From Lingula anatina (taxonomy: Eukaryota; Brachiopoda; Lingulata; Lingulida; Lingulidae): 54,360 bases of DNA. The stretch spans positions 24,977 through 79,336 of the forward strand of contig NW_019773584.1 of assembly GCF_001039355.2 (NCBI RefSeq). The letters are read 5' to 3'. A model generated the notes under the pieces. The model ran no database searches. It had not been told where the DNA came from and saw nothing but the letters and a program-made list of their open reading frames with translations. The position numbers were made by a program, and so were the translations under genes. Positions within the stretch are counted from its first letter, which is position 1, and each line of letters opens with the position of its first letter. Positions 13,606 through 25,399 of this stretch are shown in pieces.

Positions 13606-14218
13606 TCTGTATACACAGGGCCTTTAATGATGACACAAAGTACGTGGCTAACACTGTTGTCCGTTAACGCTTTTTTTTCTTATTGACAATATCACGTTTG
13701 ACGTCTAGTTTGTTTCCGTTCTGCCCTGGAAATATCTTTAATTATTTTGTTGCTAACATAACGGCCAGGTTTGTGATTAGATAAGCAGTGCTAATCCAAT
13801 TACTCTACATGCGTTTCTCTAACAACTCTTTTGTTTTGAAATCTACTTGGATTTCCCTGTATATTTAGTGTTTAATGCTAACGAAGGGAAATGCCTTAAT
13901 GATCCACTTGTGAAGAAATTTAAACAAAAACAAACTCTTAACCATCCATGACAATATAATGACGTTAAAACGTACTCGTATTACGCTGACAATCTACGGC
14001 GCGTGCCTGAAATTTACAAAGGCCACCGATTGGTTAAAATCTCTCTCGGCCACGTGGGTGATATTGACAAGTTTTTCACGATAAGATATGAGGCGCGTGG
14101 CAGGCGCACGCTTAGTATTGAATCCCACTTCATAGCCGGACGGAAGGGCAACTTTGATCCTTTTGTTCTGTTATTGAATTCGCCATTTGCTGATAGGCGG
14201 AGAACGATTAGTGAAAGT
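13604..14218 (+). promoter_or_regulatory. probable promoter and 5' UTR of Ptf1a
   Basis: Unique sequence immediately upstream of the Ptf1a start. It holds GGGAAA at 13886-13891 and an E-box CACTTG at 13905-13910. Read on the - strand these are an E-box followed after 13 bp by TTTCCC, similar in composition to a PTF1 site, but the spacing differs from the one or two helical turns known for that element. A CACGTG E-box lies at about 14050. The coding frame stays open upstream to at least 14003 but has no ATG, so this part is read as 5' UTR. No TATA box is obvious. Confidence 0.35.
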
Positions 14219-14717
14219 ATGCAGGCTTATGGATGCGACCCCTTTGCTCGACATTTTTACCCAAGCATTAATGGGTTTGACAGTGAAGCTTATTCCGGTT
14301 ATTCCTCTCATTCGTACGACGGATACTCCCAGGGCGATTCCCCTGTCGATTATTTGAGCAGTTCGGACCAGGAGAATAACAACAGCAGTAACAATAACAA
14401 TGACAGTAGCAGCAGCATTGGAAAGGTCCGACGACGGAGGAAAAAGGGGGCCGGCCAACAAGTATTTCAGAGACAGGCGGCGAACTTGCGCGAGCGAAAG
14501 CGAATGCAGAGCATTAACGAAGCGTTTGAAGGATTAAGGGCACACATTCCGACTCTTCCGTACGAGAAGAGGCTGTCGAAGGTTGACACTTTGAAACTGG
14601 CTATTGGATATATTAGTTTTCTGACAGAGATTGTTCAGTCGGACCTTCAATCTAAGGAAAATATTAACACGCAGAATAACGACCAGCCGAGGAAAATCAT
14701 AATACATTGCCACAGAG
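14219..14717 (+). CDS. ptf1a: Ptf1a/Fer1 bHLH transcription factor, exon 1
   Basis: Encodes residues 1-166 plus one base of codon 167. The protein is a class II bHLH activator which in other animals pairs with an E-protein and RBPJ/RBPJL as the PTF1 complex, acting in the nucleus in neural and digestive-gland development. Residues 1-50 are rich in Tyr/Ser/Asp, 52-66 form an Asn/Ser run, 71-76 are RRRRKK, and the bHLH spans about 85-140. The basic segment reads [12 protein letters not shown] and the second helix contains [32 protein letters not shown] is essentially diagnostic of Ptf1a. The first in-frame ATG is chosen (A at -3). The open frame upstream lacks an ATG. The exon ends in [12 protein letters not shown] followed by GTGAGT, the place where I recall vertebrate Ptf1a also being split. 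Residues 1-84 are poorly conserved, so an additional upstream exon cannot be excluded. Confidence 0.95.
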
Positions 14718-14775
14718 GTGAGTTGCATAGGTTTTTTTCTCTGCTTGTTGGCTTGTTTTAAAAATTCCTCGAACC

Positions 14776-14777
<2 letters not shown>

Positions 14778-14817
<40 letters not shown>

Positions 14818-14831
14818 GAGAGAGAGAGAGG
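14778..14831. repeat. AG microsatellite just inside the Ptf1a intron
   Basis: AG array with a few AAG interruptions, beginning 61 bp after the 5' splice site of Ptf1a. Confidence 0.95.
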
Positions 14832-17362
14832 GGTACATTTTTCCTTCAATATCTCTCCTATGGACTTAATTTGCCTCGTTAAAAAGACTCAAAATTAATA
14901 AACAAAAATCAAAAGAAATGAAAGCACACCGTTTATCGATATTTTTCTTTTTTAGATTCCAAACTATATATTGATCAATTAACAACCTAAATATCATACC
15001 AGAAATGGATTCGCTCCATGCCTTTTTTATGTGTGTGGGTGTTTTTCTCTCTTCCTGTGTGACGACTCGATTCTCTATAAGTAAATTACATTATACTAAA
15101 TAATCTAAAAGCACATAACTATATATCTTATAAAAACAACTACTTCGTAATCGAGAAAATAACTGGACAATCTGCATTACAATTTTTGCATCATGCGTTC
15201 ATAACAATACTACATTTTTTCGCAAATCGAGAAAAATTCCTCGCATTATTGACCACAACTAACTTAGATTTCTTAGACCATAAAAATGTAAAGGGATTAC
15301 AAATAATTGTAAAAGAGACTCGTGCAGGATCCTATCTGAATATTTTAACAAGCGGATTTAGTTGATTGCAAACTCCTTGTGGTCTCCGTACAACTGTATT
15401 AAAATTTGTCAACATGTTAACAGTGTTTTATAATGTCAATCAATACAAAAATTCTCGTCGTTCAATATCCTAGAAATTGCCATCGACTAGGACAGCTTAA
15501 GACTGATATACTCATGCCAATGGTGGATCGGTGGAGAGAACAGGAGTGCTCCCTCCCTAGCACACACATTTATTATTTGTAAGAACGCTCCCCCTTCCCC
15601 AAAAAAATTAATAAAAGCAAATAAATAAATAATTAATAAAAAACGTAACAACGAAACAAACCTACACTCTATCACTATGACTTACATAGGCTTATTGCAG
15701 TAAAGACTTACATATTACAGTAAAATTATCCTTGTCTACTTTGTAATATGATTTTTTATCCTTGCAATACCACCACTCTGTGTACAATTGTGCACCCGCC
15801 AGTGCGGTAGTGCACGTATTGTGACTCACAGAACAATTACGACCAGATAGGTGAGGAAAACAGATATCATAATTGCCGAAATCTGTAAATTGCGTGTGTT
15901 CAAAGTTCCTGGCAGTGTCTCGTCATTTAATGGAATCGTTTGTATGATCATTCTTTGCGTGATCTTTTGGTTAATTCATTAATTTGATTTTTTGAAAAGA
16001 TTTACTTTGAGTGTGATGTTTTTTTATAACACGTTAGATTACAATGTCAAATGTGCTGCTTATTTCTTAGAGTGTTTAAAGCGTTTTACTGCCTATAACA
16101 TGTAAATATTTTTTACATATGAATCTAATTAAATAATAATTGTCTTCTATTTAATACATCAATATGTATATCTGAATATATGACTATTTCACAAAAGAAT
16201 TTCTGAAAATAGATAAAACGTAGTGGTTAATAAGTTGCCATTTTTGTTCCTTTTTGACTATAGTTACATACTAACCATTGCAATGCTATTTGCTTTTCTC
16301 TCAGTTATATAAACCCGAACACGTTTATTTCAGTGACAATTTGAAGGTCGGTACTTTCACCCCAGCGTGCGTTTAATATTACGACCTACACCATAGAATT
16401 CTCTACAGAGGTCCTTATACCAATCTTTAAATGAATTAAATATGCGAAGAATAAACAAAAATATGTTGTTCAGTTACACACGTTATACATTTAGCAAAGT
16501 TCAAGCGATGGGTGCTATTGACAAATTGTTTAAAAATCGAGATTTGATTGGGCGAATATCTACTTAGTGACGTACCTCTATCTTCTTTCATTAATTCAAT
16601 TTTTATTATATTAATGTTCTAATTTCTAAAACATATCTCTGTAAAAATGCCCGGCTATTTGCAATAGCGGTTAGCTGAAAGAAACACCTGTTAGCAATGA
16701 ATATTAGTACACTTAATGCAACTAACATACGTATTACTATCGAGAGGTAATAGATATTTAGTTTAACAAATAGATAAAGACATACGGTTACAAGTAGGAC
16801 AAATATCTAGAAGACTATAAGTGCAATCATTTTCTTCTTTTGGCTTAATCTTTTGGCGTGAATTAGCAGGGTTTAACGTATATCTTATGGTGGTAGGTTT
16901 CACTATTATCTGGTTTCTGCGACTATTAAAGCATGCTTAATGGCAGAAACCCACGTCCACTGTCCAGTCTAGTTCATTCTCTGTCGGTGATTACTCAATC
17001 TTTTTAATGGTCAAATTTAATAACCAATGGTTAATTTTATAACCATAAAAATCATAGTTCTCTATAGCATATGTGTTTCTTTTACTGCACATAATAGAAT
17101 CATAGAAAACCTGCTTTATTAAAATTCTGTTGCTACCAGGAATGTTCTAATTTTAAGAAATTATGACTTAAAATACAGTAACTATAAAATCCACAATTTC
17201 CCCCATTGATAAGATAGCCTTATTACCGTACTCCTGTCCTGCACGAGTCTGGAGGGTGTCCTGTACTTGGACCCCTTTTTAAAGTCCAGATTTGAACGAA
17301 CAAATCCACTTAACGCCAGCACTAGTTTAATATGAAAATTACCCCTAGCACAAAACGAAAAA

Positions 17363-19051
17363 ACGATGACCAAACAAGCTAGCGGTCGTGTTTTCATCTG
17401 CTGATTTTTTAATTGCTTATAATAGATCCAAATTGTTCAGTTAAAGTACTTATTTCAGCGCATTGCAGTGTTCATGAACGGCTGGAGTTTTATGAACTTA
17501 AAGGCAGTTGTTAAAATATTAAAAATGGGGTGATACAATGTGGTACAATGGGGTGGTACAATGATAGAATTACTTCCCATGGTCTCCGTTGAACTTTGGG
17601 ACAGCGATATTTTCAAATCTAAATTTTAACTTAAAAGTCTTCTCGTTTACAAAAAAAGAAAAAAAAAATCATTTTTACTTCTTGACTTTTCGTCTTGGGC
17701 AATTATATTAAAACTTCTGATTGATGGTCGTTATAATCATGCTGGTCATATGTTATTATTACTATTATAATGGCTTATCTTCTTCTTGGTTTGGTCAGTA
17801 ATTTAGAATATTTATCGCGGCACTTTTCGCTGGTCGTGATGATAACAACCGATTATCAGAATTTACGTTTTGGACAGAAACGTCAATTATAGACCCGTGA
17901 CACATCGGGGTTTTAAGCATTTATTCTATAAGTGCTTAAAAAAATTGACACTCGTTAAGTCTCATTATAACGCGGCGGGGATGAATGTGCCGTAACTGAA
18001 CGCTATCGCCTGGACATTTGACCGTTAAAAGGACAGCAAATTGATGAATGACCATAAAGAATATTGTCGCGTTAAATGACCCGGTAAGTTCCAAATGCTA
18101 CTATTAACTGCAACGCTTTGTTTACAAATCCTTTATCTGTTTTGTGTAATATGAGAAGAAGTGCAGGCCAAAGCGGGCAATTGTTGTTTGTAGGATAAAA
18201 GGTATTTTGTACAGTAAGAATTATTAACACGTAGCCGTGGTGACGTTCAGTTTAAGGATCGCAAAATGCACGCGCGTGCACGTGGCATTTCGACCTACAT
18301 TTTTGAGCCCTTCATGTAGCGCTTCAAGATACATCTAAGCACCTTAAAGTGTAGAGCTACATGTACTATCGTACTCTCTTGAGAGATAAGTATTTTATAG
18401 TTTTCGTTATAATGATGTGGAATGTTTCACTATTCTCTTTTGTGTGACTTTCAGCGCTCTTATAAAAAAAAAAAATCTGCGTTTTGGATTATGACCTTAA
18501 ATATAACATATACAAAGCGAATGATTGTGTCGGCCTTTCATTGCTACAGGTAACTATACGTAACTCAACATTTGTTTTAATTATAACTTTATTTTATAGT
18601 TTTAAATCTACTTCATATGTACTTGGCCCGTGCGAGTGGAGGCAATGTGAGCTTATTTCGTCAAAAATGAAAACTACAAAAACTATTATTATTTTTCAAA
18701 GAAAAGAAAAGATTCAATTTTTTCTTTTTTGTTATTTATTTCAATGACGAAATAAATGAACCATGCTCTCTAATACACAGAGAGTATTCAAAATACTAGA
18801 GAAGATCGTGTCATTTTCAGTTCTCTTTTTGAGTGAGTGAATTTTGATAATTTTAAAAATTATACTTTGTCTTGAGTAACATCTGAAAAAAAAAAAACGC
18901 TTAAATTGTAAACAGATTTCTTTCTTTAACCAATTATCGGACATGTCAACATTCAGCCGAAGAAAGGGTATCAGTGTCCAAATTCGCTGACTAGATAGCG
19001 CCACGGAATATCTTAATTGGAAATATCACCTGTTGAAACGTCCCAACTACC
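17363..19051. repeat. 1.69 kb direct duplication, copy 1
   Basis: Begins ACGATGACCAAACAAGC and ends CGTCCCAACTACC, and is followed by a single N. It is nearly identical to 19053-20732. I see one substitution (C at 18880 against T at 20561), an 8-bp indel in a short GGTACAATG-type repeat near 17550, and one A in a homopolymer. The identical 87-residue ORFs inside both copies are not genes. Most likely two overlapping contig ends, possibly two alleles, were joined without collapse. Confidence 0.95.
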
Positions 19052-19052
19052 N

Positions 19053-20732
19053 ACGATGACCAAACAAGCTAGCGGTCGTGTTTTCATCTGCTGATTTTTT
19101 AATTGCTTATAATAGATCCAAATTGTTCAGTTAAAGTACTTATTTCAGCGCATTGCAGTGTTCATGAACGGCTGGAGTTTTATGAACTTAAAGGCAGTTG
19201 TTAAAATATTAAAAATGGGGTGATACAATGTGGTACAATGGGGTGATAGAATTACTTCCCATGGTCTCCGTTGAACTTTGGGACAGCGATATTTTCAAAT
19301 CTAAATTTTAACTTAAAAGTCTTCTCGTTTACAAAAAAAGAAAAAAAAATCATTTTTACTTCTTGACTTTTCGTCTTGGGCAATTATATTAAAACTTCTG
19401 ATTGATGGTCGTTATAATCATGCTGGTCATATGTTATTATTACTATTATAATGGCTTATCTTCTTCTTGGTTTGGTCAGTAATTTAGAATATTTATCGCG
19501 GCACTTTTCGCTGGTCGTGATGATAACAACCGATTATCAGAATTTACGTTTTGGACAGAAACGTCAATTATAGACCCGTGACACATCGGGGTTTTAAGCA
19601 TTTATTCTATAAGTGCTTAAAAAAATTGACACTCGTTAAGTCTCATTATAACGCGGCGGGGATGAATGTGCCGTAACTGAACGCTATCGCCTGGACATTT
19701 GACCGTTAAAAGGACAGCAAATTGATGAATGACCATAAAGAATATTGTCGCGTTAAATGACCCGGTAAGTTCCAAATGCTACTATTAACTGCAACGCTTT
19801 GTTTACAAATCCTTTATCTGTTTTGTGTAATATGAGAAGAAGTGCAGGCCAAAGCGGGCAATTGTTGTTTGTAGGATAAAAGGTATTTTGTACAGTAAGA
19901 ATTATTAACACGTAGCCGTGGTGACGTTCAGTTTAAGGATCGCAAAATGCACGCGCGTGCACGTGGCATTTCGACCTACATTTTTGAGCCCTTCATGTAG
20001 CGCTTCAAGATACATCTAAGCACCTTAAAGTGTAGAGCTACATGTACTATCGTACTCTCTTGAGAGATAAGTATTTTATAGTTTTCGTTATAATGATGTG
20101 GAATGTTTCACTATTCTCTTTTGTGTGACTTTCAGCGCTCTTATAAAAAAAAAAAATCTGCGTTTTGGATTATGACCTTAAATATAACATATACAAAGCG
20201 AATGATTGTGTCGGCCTTTCATTGCTACAGGTAACTATACGTAACTCAACATTTGTTTTAATTATAACTTTATTTTATAGTTTTAAATCTACTTCATATG
20301 TACTTGGCCCGTGCGAGTGGAGGCAATGTGAGCTTATTTCGTCAAAAATGAAAACTACAAAAACTATTATTATTTTTCAAAGAAAAGAAAAGATTCAATT
20401 TTTTCTTTTTTGTTATTTATTTCAATGACGAAATAAATGAACCATGCTCTCTAATACACAGAGAGTATTCAAAATACTAGAGAAGATCGTGTCATTTTCA
20501 GTTCTCTTTTTGAGTGAGTGAATTTTGATAATTTTAAAAATTATACTTTGTCTTGAGTAATATCTGAAAAAAAAAAAACGCTTAAATTGTAAACAGATTT
20601 CTTTCTTTAACCAATTATCGGACATGTCAACATTCAGCCGAAGAAAGGGTATCAGTGTCCAAATTCGCTGACTAGATAGCGCCACGGAATATCTTAATTG
20701 GAAATATCACCTGTTGAAACGTCCCAACTACC
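19053..20732. repeat. 1.68 kb direct duplication, copy 2
   Basis: Second copy of the block above, starting immediately after the N at 19052 and differing from copy 1 by about 9 bp of indel and one base. Unique sequence resumes with AATTTAGTTCAAC. It sits wholly inside the Ptf1a intron, so the protein is unaffected. Confidence 0.95.
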
Positions 20733-20924
20733 AATTTAGTTCAACTTTTCTCCATCGCCCTAAATCTTCCAAACAACTGCTCCTTCTAATCAAGTTCATG
20801 TGACTCCATGCATTATCGTCTTGCCTGTCTGTCACGAATTTAGATGGTTTTAATACATAGAACTGTTACAGATGAAACATGTTGTGGTTGACCTAAGTCT
20901 GTTTGTGTGTGTAAAGAGATTTAG

Positions 20925-20926
20925 AA

Positions 20927-20969
<43 letters not shown>

Positions 20970-20970
20970 A
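20925..20970. repeat. AAAT microsatellite
   Basis: About eleven AAAT units in the Ptf1a intron. Confidence 0.9.
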
Positions 20971-21082
20971 ACGCACAAAACAAAACAAAACAAAACATAA
21001 CCAGTCGAAATAATTAGTAAAAAGCATGTCCCATTCTTCATGAGGTTTTATCATAAAAGGACAAACAGACGTCGTATATTAG

Positions 21083-21107
21083 ATATATATATATATATAT
21101 ATATATA
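21083..21107. repeat. AT microsatellite
   Basis: About twelve AT units in the Ptf1a intron. Confidence 0.85.
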
Positions 21108-21519
21108 AGGTTTTCTTATGTATATCTTCTTCATTGTTGAATTATGGTCCAGAATATCTCTGGGAAAGCACGCACCCCTTTTCACCAACTACGCTGAAAT
21201 TTCCTCTGAAATTAATTGCCGCTGGTAAACGAAAAAAAAAAGTCAATGTAAAGAGTACAGGTGAAAGCCATTGATTACACCGGTATATTTAATAGGGACC
21301 CTTCATTTAGACACAATTAAATATAATACGACAGCGTTCTCATTATTAATTATGACGTTAAGCATTGATTAACTAGGGTCTGAAACATTAAAGAAGAGGC
21401 GTATGAATATAGCTGTCGGATGGATATGTAACCAATACGCCGTGAAGCGATGCAAACAAACACGCTTAGGCAGTGATACTGGTATTCATTTGAAATGGGG
21501 TATTGTGCTTTTTGTTGTT

Positions 21520-21541
21520 TTGTGTGTGTGTGTGTGCACGT

Positions 21542-21573
<32 letters not shown>
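21520..21573. repeat. GT microsatellite
   Basis: Interrupted GT array in the Ptf1a intron, about 340 bp upstream of exon 2. Confidence 0.9.
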
Positions 21574-21840
21574 TGAAAGGATTTTTGGCTAGCATATAAT
21601 CAGAGGTCGGAGAAAGGGAAATCACATCAGGCTGACGACTTTCTTTTATCAGTATGGTAAAACGTAAAAATAAAAAAAAAGAAACATAAAATAAAACTTT
21701 TAATGAAAACAAATGAAATATCAATAGGCCTATCATTAGCATGTGTCAACAAATAAAATGCATTTCACGTGTCGGTTTTGGAGACAACTACTACTACTAC
21801 TAATACCACTACTACTGATAATAATAATACATTTTTTTCT

Positions 21841-21841
<1 letters not shown>

Positions 21842-21888
<47 letters not shown>

Positions 21889-21889
21889 T
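21842..21889. repeat. AAT microsatellite abutting Ptf1a exon 2 acceptor
   Basis: About 16 AAT units ending 24 bp before the 3' splice site, leaving only AAATAGCTATATTCTTCCTTGCAG-type sequence for branch point and pyrimidine tract. Confidence 0.95.
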
Positions 21890-21913
21890 AAATAGCTATA
21901 TTCTTCCTTGCAG

Positions 21914-22200
21914 CCTTCCAAGACGAATGTGAACAGAACGGGCTCCCTCCTCTGGCGGGTCACTCCCTTTCTTGGTGCGACGATAAAAAGACCCCGTGTG
22001 TCACCCAACAGGGCCCCAAAAGGACCATGATTGCCAAAATCTGGATGCCGGAGGACCCACGTACTCGAAATATTAATGGTGAACTTATCCTCGAACCCTT
22101 ATCTGACGAGGAGGAACATTCAAATAATAACGGAGAGCCGGATACGGATTCTGTTACGGATCATCCGGAACCGGAACCGGATTCAGATCCGGAGAGTTAG
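21914..22200 (+). CDS. ptf1a: Ptf1a/Fer1 exon 2, RBPJ-binding C-terminus
   Basis: Completes codon 167 (Ala) and encodes residues 168-261, ending in TAG. Splicing 14717 to 21914 keeps frame and gives HCHRAFQDEC. Two short motifs match vertebrate Ptf1a: [11 protein letters not shown] (W187) and KIWMPEDPR (W210). In mouse the corresponding tryptophan motifs (C1 and C2) contact RBPJ and RBPJL, so the trimeric PTF1 partnership is probably conserved. After about residue 228 the protein ends in an acidic tail of Glu, Asp and Pro, including [11 protein letters not shown], which I do not recall from vertebrate forms. The total of 261 residues is somewhat shorter than the roughly 325 of mammals. No AATAAA was seen before the assembly gap; ATTAAA occurs near 22541. 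Confidence 0.93.
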
Positions 22201-22878
22201 GATTTATTTGGGAAAGTTTATGTCTAGGCAGCTTTTTAGGAATAGTAGGCAGGTGCAAATGGAGGTTTTGACGCAAAATATTTACAACAAGGATCGTTCT
22301 GCTCACCCCTACCCTCGATATTGGTTTATTTCAAGACGTAGATCTGAATGTAACTGCTGATATTTATTATTTTTGTCTGTGGTTCAAATAATTTATTGTG
22401 AAATATTACACCGTATTTGTTGTTTAATTCATCCATTCATTCGCTCATTCGTTCGTTCGTTCATTCATTCATTTATTCCTTCATTCATGTATTCTTCCTT
22501 GCATCATCAAAATCAGAAAAACCTCCTTGATATTATTTATATTAAATCTAATATACAATGTAAATTAGTACGGCCTAGACCACAAAGTATGCAATGCTTC
22601 TCAATTAAGCCTCTCGTTCATGTACAGTGTTTTAGGCCCCTTACTAATAGGATAAAAAGCTGGCACCTTAGTAAGTTCTACCAGTACGAACGAATATTTC
22701 ACTCAAGCTGTCTGCTATGAGTCTTTTTATATAAAATTTAAAAAAGAAAGATCATTTTACCATAGATCACTTGTTCACACAAAGTCGCAGTAAGGCCTAC
22801 ATCCCCCTCCCCCCCCCCAAAAAAAAAAAAAAAAGCGATTATAAAACAAACTATCTGTGCATAACCGGTCCGTGATTG
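22201..22878. other. Ptf1a 3' flank with CATT repeat
   Basis: Likely 3' UTR and flank. A CATT/CGTT-type short repeat covers about 22428-22490. ATTAAA near 22541 is the only polyadenylation-like signal noticed. C and A runs at about 22801-22834 precede the gap. Confidence 0.4.
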
Positions 22879-23411
22879 NNNNNNNNNNNNNNNNNNNNNN
22901 NNNNNNNNNNNNNNNNNNNNNNNNNNNNNNNNNNNNNNNNNNNNNNNNNNNNNNNNNNNNNNNNNNNNNNNNNNNNNNNNNNNNNNNNNNNNNNNNNNNN
23001 NNNNNNNNNNNNNNNNNNNNNNNNNNNNNNNNNNNNNNNNNNNNNNNNNNNNNNNNNNNNNNNNNNNNNNNNNNNNNNNNNNNNNNNNNNNNNNNNNNNN
23101 NNNNNNNNNNNNNNNNNNNNNNNNNNNNNNNNNNNNNNNNNNNNNNNNNNNNNNNNNNNNNNNNNNNNNNNNNNNNNNNNNNNNNNNNNNNNNNNNNNNN
23201 NNNNNNNNNNNNNNNNNNNNNNNNNNNNNNNNNNNNNNNNNNNNNNNNNNNNNNNNNNNNNNNNNNNNNNNNNNNNNNNNNNNNNNNNNNNNNNNNNNNN
23301 NNNNNNNNNNNNNNNNNNNNNNNNNNNNNNNNNNNNNNNNNNNNNNNNNNNNNNNNNNNNNNNNNNNNNNNNNNNNNNNNNNNNNNNNNNNNNNNNNNNN
23401 NNNNNNNNNNN
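22879..23411. other. assembly gap, 533 N
   Basis: Run of 533 undetermined bases. Open frames spanning it are artefacts. Confidence 0.99.
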
Positions 23412-24121
23412 TGCCCCGCTATATGCACGGACCATAACTCCATACCCACCTGACTGTGCTCTGTGATTGGTCGAGTCGGTTGTCGTCTGGTCCGAACCAC
23501 TGTCGTCTGATCATAAAAAATCCTTTCCACTCGATGTCATTCGTCCCGCCCTGAAATGCGAGAAACCCTTTCACTTCGAAGAAAACAAGAATATCAATAT
23601 CGACTCCTCCAAGTGAAGAAGATGGTCTAATTATAATGAAGTAGATTATAGCATCGCTTGGCTTCATTTGCCTCACTCAACCGGACATGCTTTGTGTGCT
23701 TTATCGATGTCACGGCATGGCCGCCGGAGGAGCGGAACGAAAAGAATACAACCGGGGTCACGATGATACTTCTAGGGCGCGATAACAATGCGAATGAGTT
23801 ATGAGTTGGTTGCTAATAAGACGCAGAGTGGCATGGGGTCGGTTTTTAATAGTGTAATGTCAGAGGCGTCCTGCCGTCAGTTCATCAGGCGGAACTGAGG
23901 GCCTCAGTGTAAATACAAGTCAGGGAGTCATTAAGCGATAATTTAAGTGTCATATCGAATCAGGAATACATCCAGTGATCAGCCTTGTGAATTAAATTGA
24001 AGTGCGACGAGGTTTAATTGGATTTTTGCCCCTCCCATTTTTTCTAGTCACTGGCCTTGTCGCGTTTATTTGATATGTGGTGAATTATTTGAATCTCGTT
24101 GCTGTCTTTCATTTTCGTGTT

Positions 24122-24123
<2 letters not shown>
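23412..24123. other. unique island downstream of Ptf1a
   Basis: Less AT-rich than its surroundings and free of obvious repeats, especially about 23690-24010. No coding potential I can defend. It contains several TAAT cores. It is a candidate cis-regulatory region for Ptf1a by position only. Confidence 0.3.

Positions 24124-24167
<44 letters not shown>
24124..24167. repeat. CT microsatellite
   Basis: Uninterrupted CT array of about 22 units. Confidence 0.95.
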
Positions 24168-24169
<2 letters not shown>

Positions 24170-25347
24170 AGATGTTACCTTAAAATGTTGATCAAATACG
24201 GGCATTTACTGTGGCATTCCAAGCATTTCTATCTTAATTCCCATTAACTGCAGTAGCTATTATTTTAATAATAACCTATTACAAAACTGATGGATTTTGA
24301 ATTCTACAATATTAGCAAACTTGCTGTATAACAGTTGCATGTGCAATATTGGTTGAGACTATAGGTCTTACTGTGGTATGAGAAATTGGTCAGGTTAAAA
24401 TGACCAGTGAAAAAATCTTACTTGAAGATTTTAATTAAAATGTAAAAGATGTAAAAGAGCAATATTGAATATTAGAGAGTGTTACTTATCATTTTTATAC
24501 CTCACTATTTTTTCGTGTACTGTTCATATTTTTTATTTGTATTTATATTTATAAAATTTGTGATAAGATATTATTCTTTATGCGGCTGGACACATATACG
24601 CAATTAAAATATAAAACAAAATTTAGAACAGGGGACGTCCACTTATTTAACTTCCAAACTAGTCTTTTAAATTTTTATTTATGGCAACTGTCTAAATAAA
24701 TCAAACTCTTCTCTCCAACGGTGAAATTGTATTCGCGATCTGTGTTTGGTTTTTAGCAACATTATTACCACGTTAATAGGGATGGGCAGATAATGTTCCC
24801 TAGGCACGAGTTTCTTGACAGTTTGCATAAACTATTTTGTGCTATTTTGGGACTTACAAATATTTCTTTAGGGGTAAATCAAAGGAAGAAAATGTAAAAA
24901 AAAAGGTTTGATGGCCAAATACATCATCTCTCTGACAATTGTCTTCGGTGCGAAGAACAGACACGGTTGAAGAGCGGTCCATTTCGAGATCTTAAAATTA
25001 CAACAAAAATCGATTTCCTTGAGATAGTCGCATGTGTACATGACTGTGGATGAACGATATTTCCATCACACTTTTCGCGTGTTCGTGTGCTTTCGACATG
25101 TGTTGGAGTGAAATTAAAACTTTTATTGACGACGCGTAACCCAGCGATATATTACGTTCGATAGCTCGCTTTATTATTCAGAGAGAAAACAGACAAGTTG
25201 TATATTTTGGATAAATCATTAGATTCCTCATTTTGCTTGTTAAGATGCATGTATGGAAAGTACAGTGCTGTTGAATGCTTTGCTTCAGCAGGAACTTCGC
25301 ATAGAAGTTTAATTGCAGACAAGTGCATCGCTGCCATGGTCTTAATG
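24168..25347. other. intergenic, no gene seen
   Basis: AT-rich unique sequence. Nothing recognisable. Confidence 0.5.

Positions 25348-25398
<51 letters not shown>
25348..25398. repeat. long poly(A) run
   Basis: About 51 consecutive A. It could mark the 3' end of a retroposed sequence lying upstream on +, but no retrotransposon or processed cDNA could be identified in the preceding few hundred bases. Confidence 0.9.

Positions 25399-25399
<1 letters not shown>

Larger units (their letters stand above)
14718..21913 (+). other. Ptf1a intron, phase 1
   Basis: Starts GTGAGT after one base of the alanine codon and ends CTTCCTTGCAG, a canonical pyrimidine tract and acceptor. As given it is 7196 bp, but it includes the 1.68 kb duplication at 17363-20732, so the true length may be about 5.5 kb. 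It holds AG, AAAT, AT, GT and AAT arrays. No exon or transposase ORF is seen inside. The unique parts (about 15000-17360 and 20733-21500) are AT-rich and could contain enhancers, but nothing specific can be shown. Confidence 0.9.

Noticed and set aside
18484-19004. Pairs of 87-residue ORFs repeated at 20165-20685
   Set aside because: They are identical only because of the 1.68 kb duplication. Their content is AT-biased and matches nothing known.
22775-23530. Long open frames across the N run
   Set aside because: Made of undetermined bases.
25348-25398. Poly(A) of 51 as evidence of a retroposed gene
   Set aside because: No recognisable cDNA, SINE or LINE body and no target-site duplication next to it.
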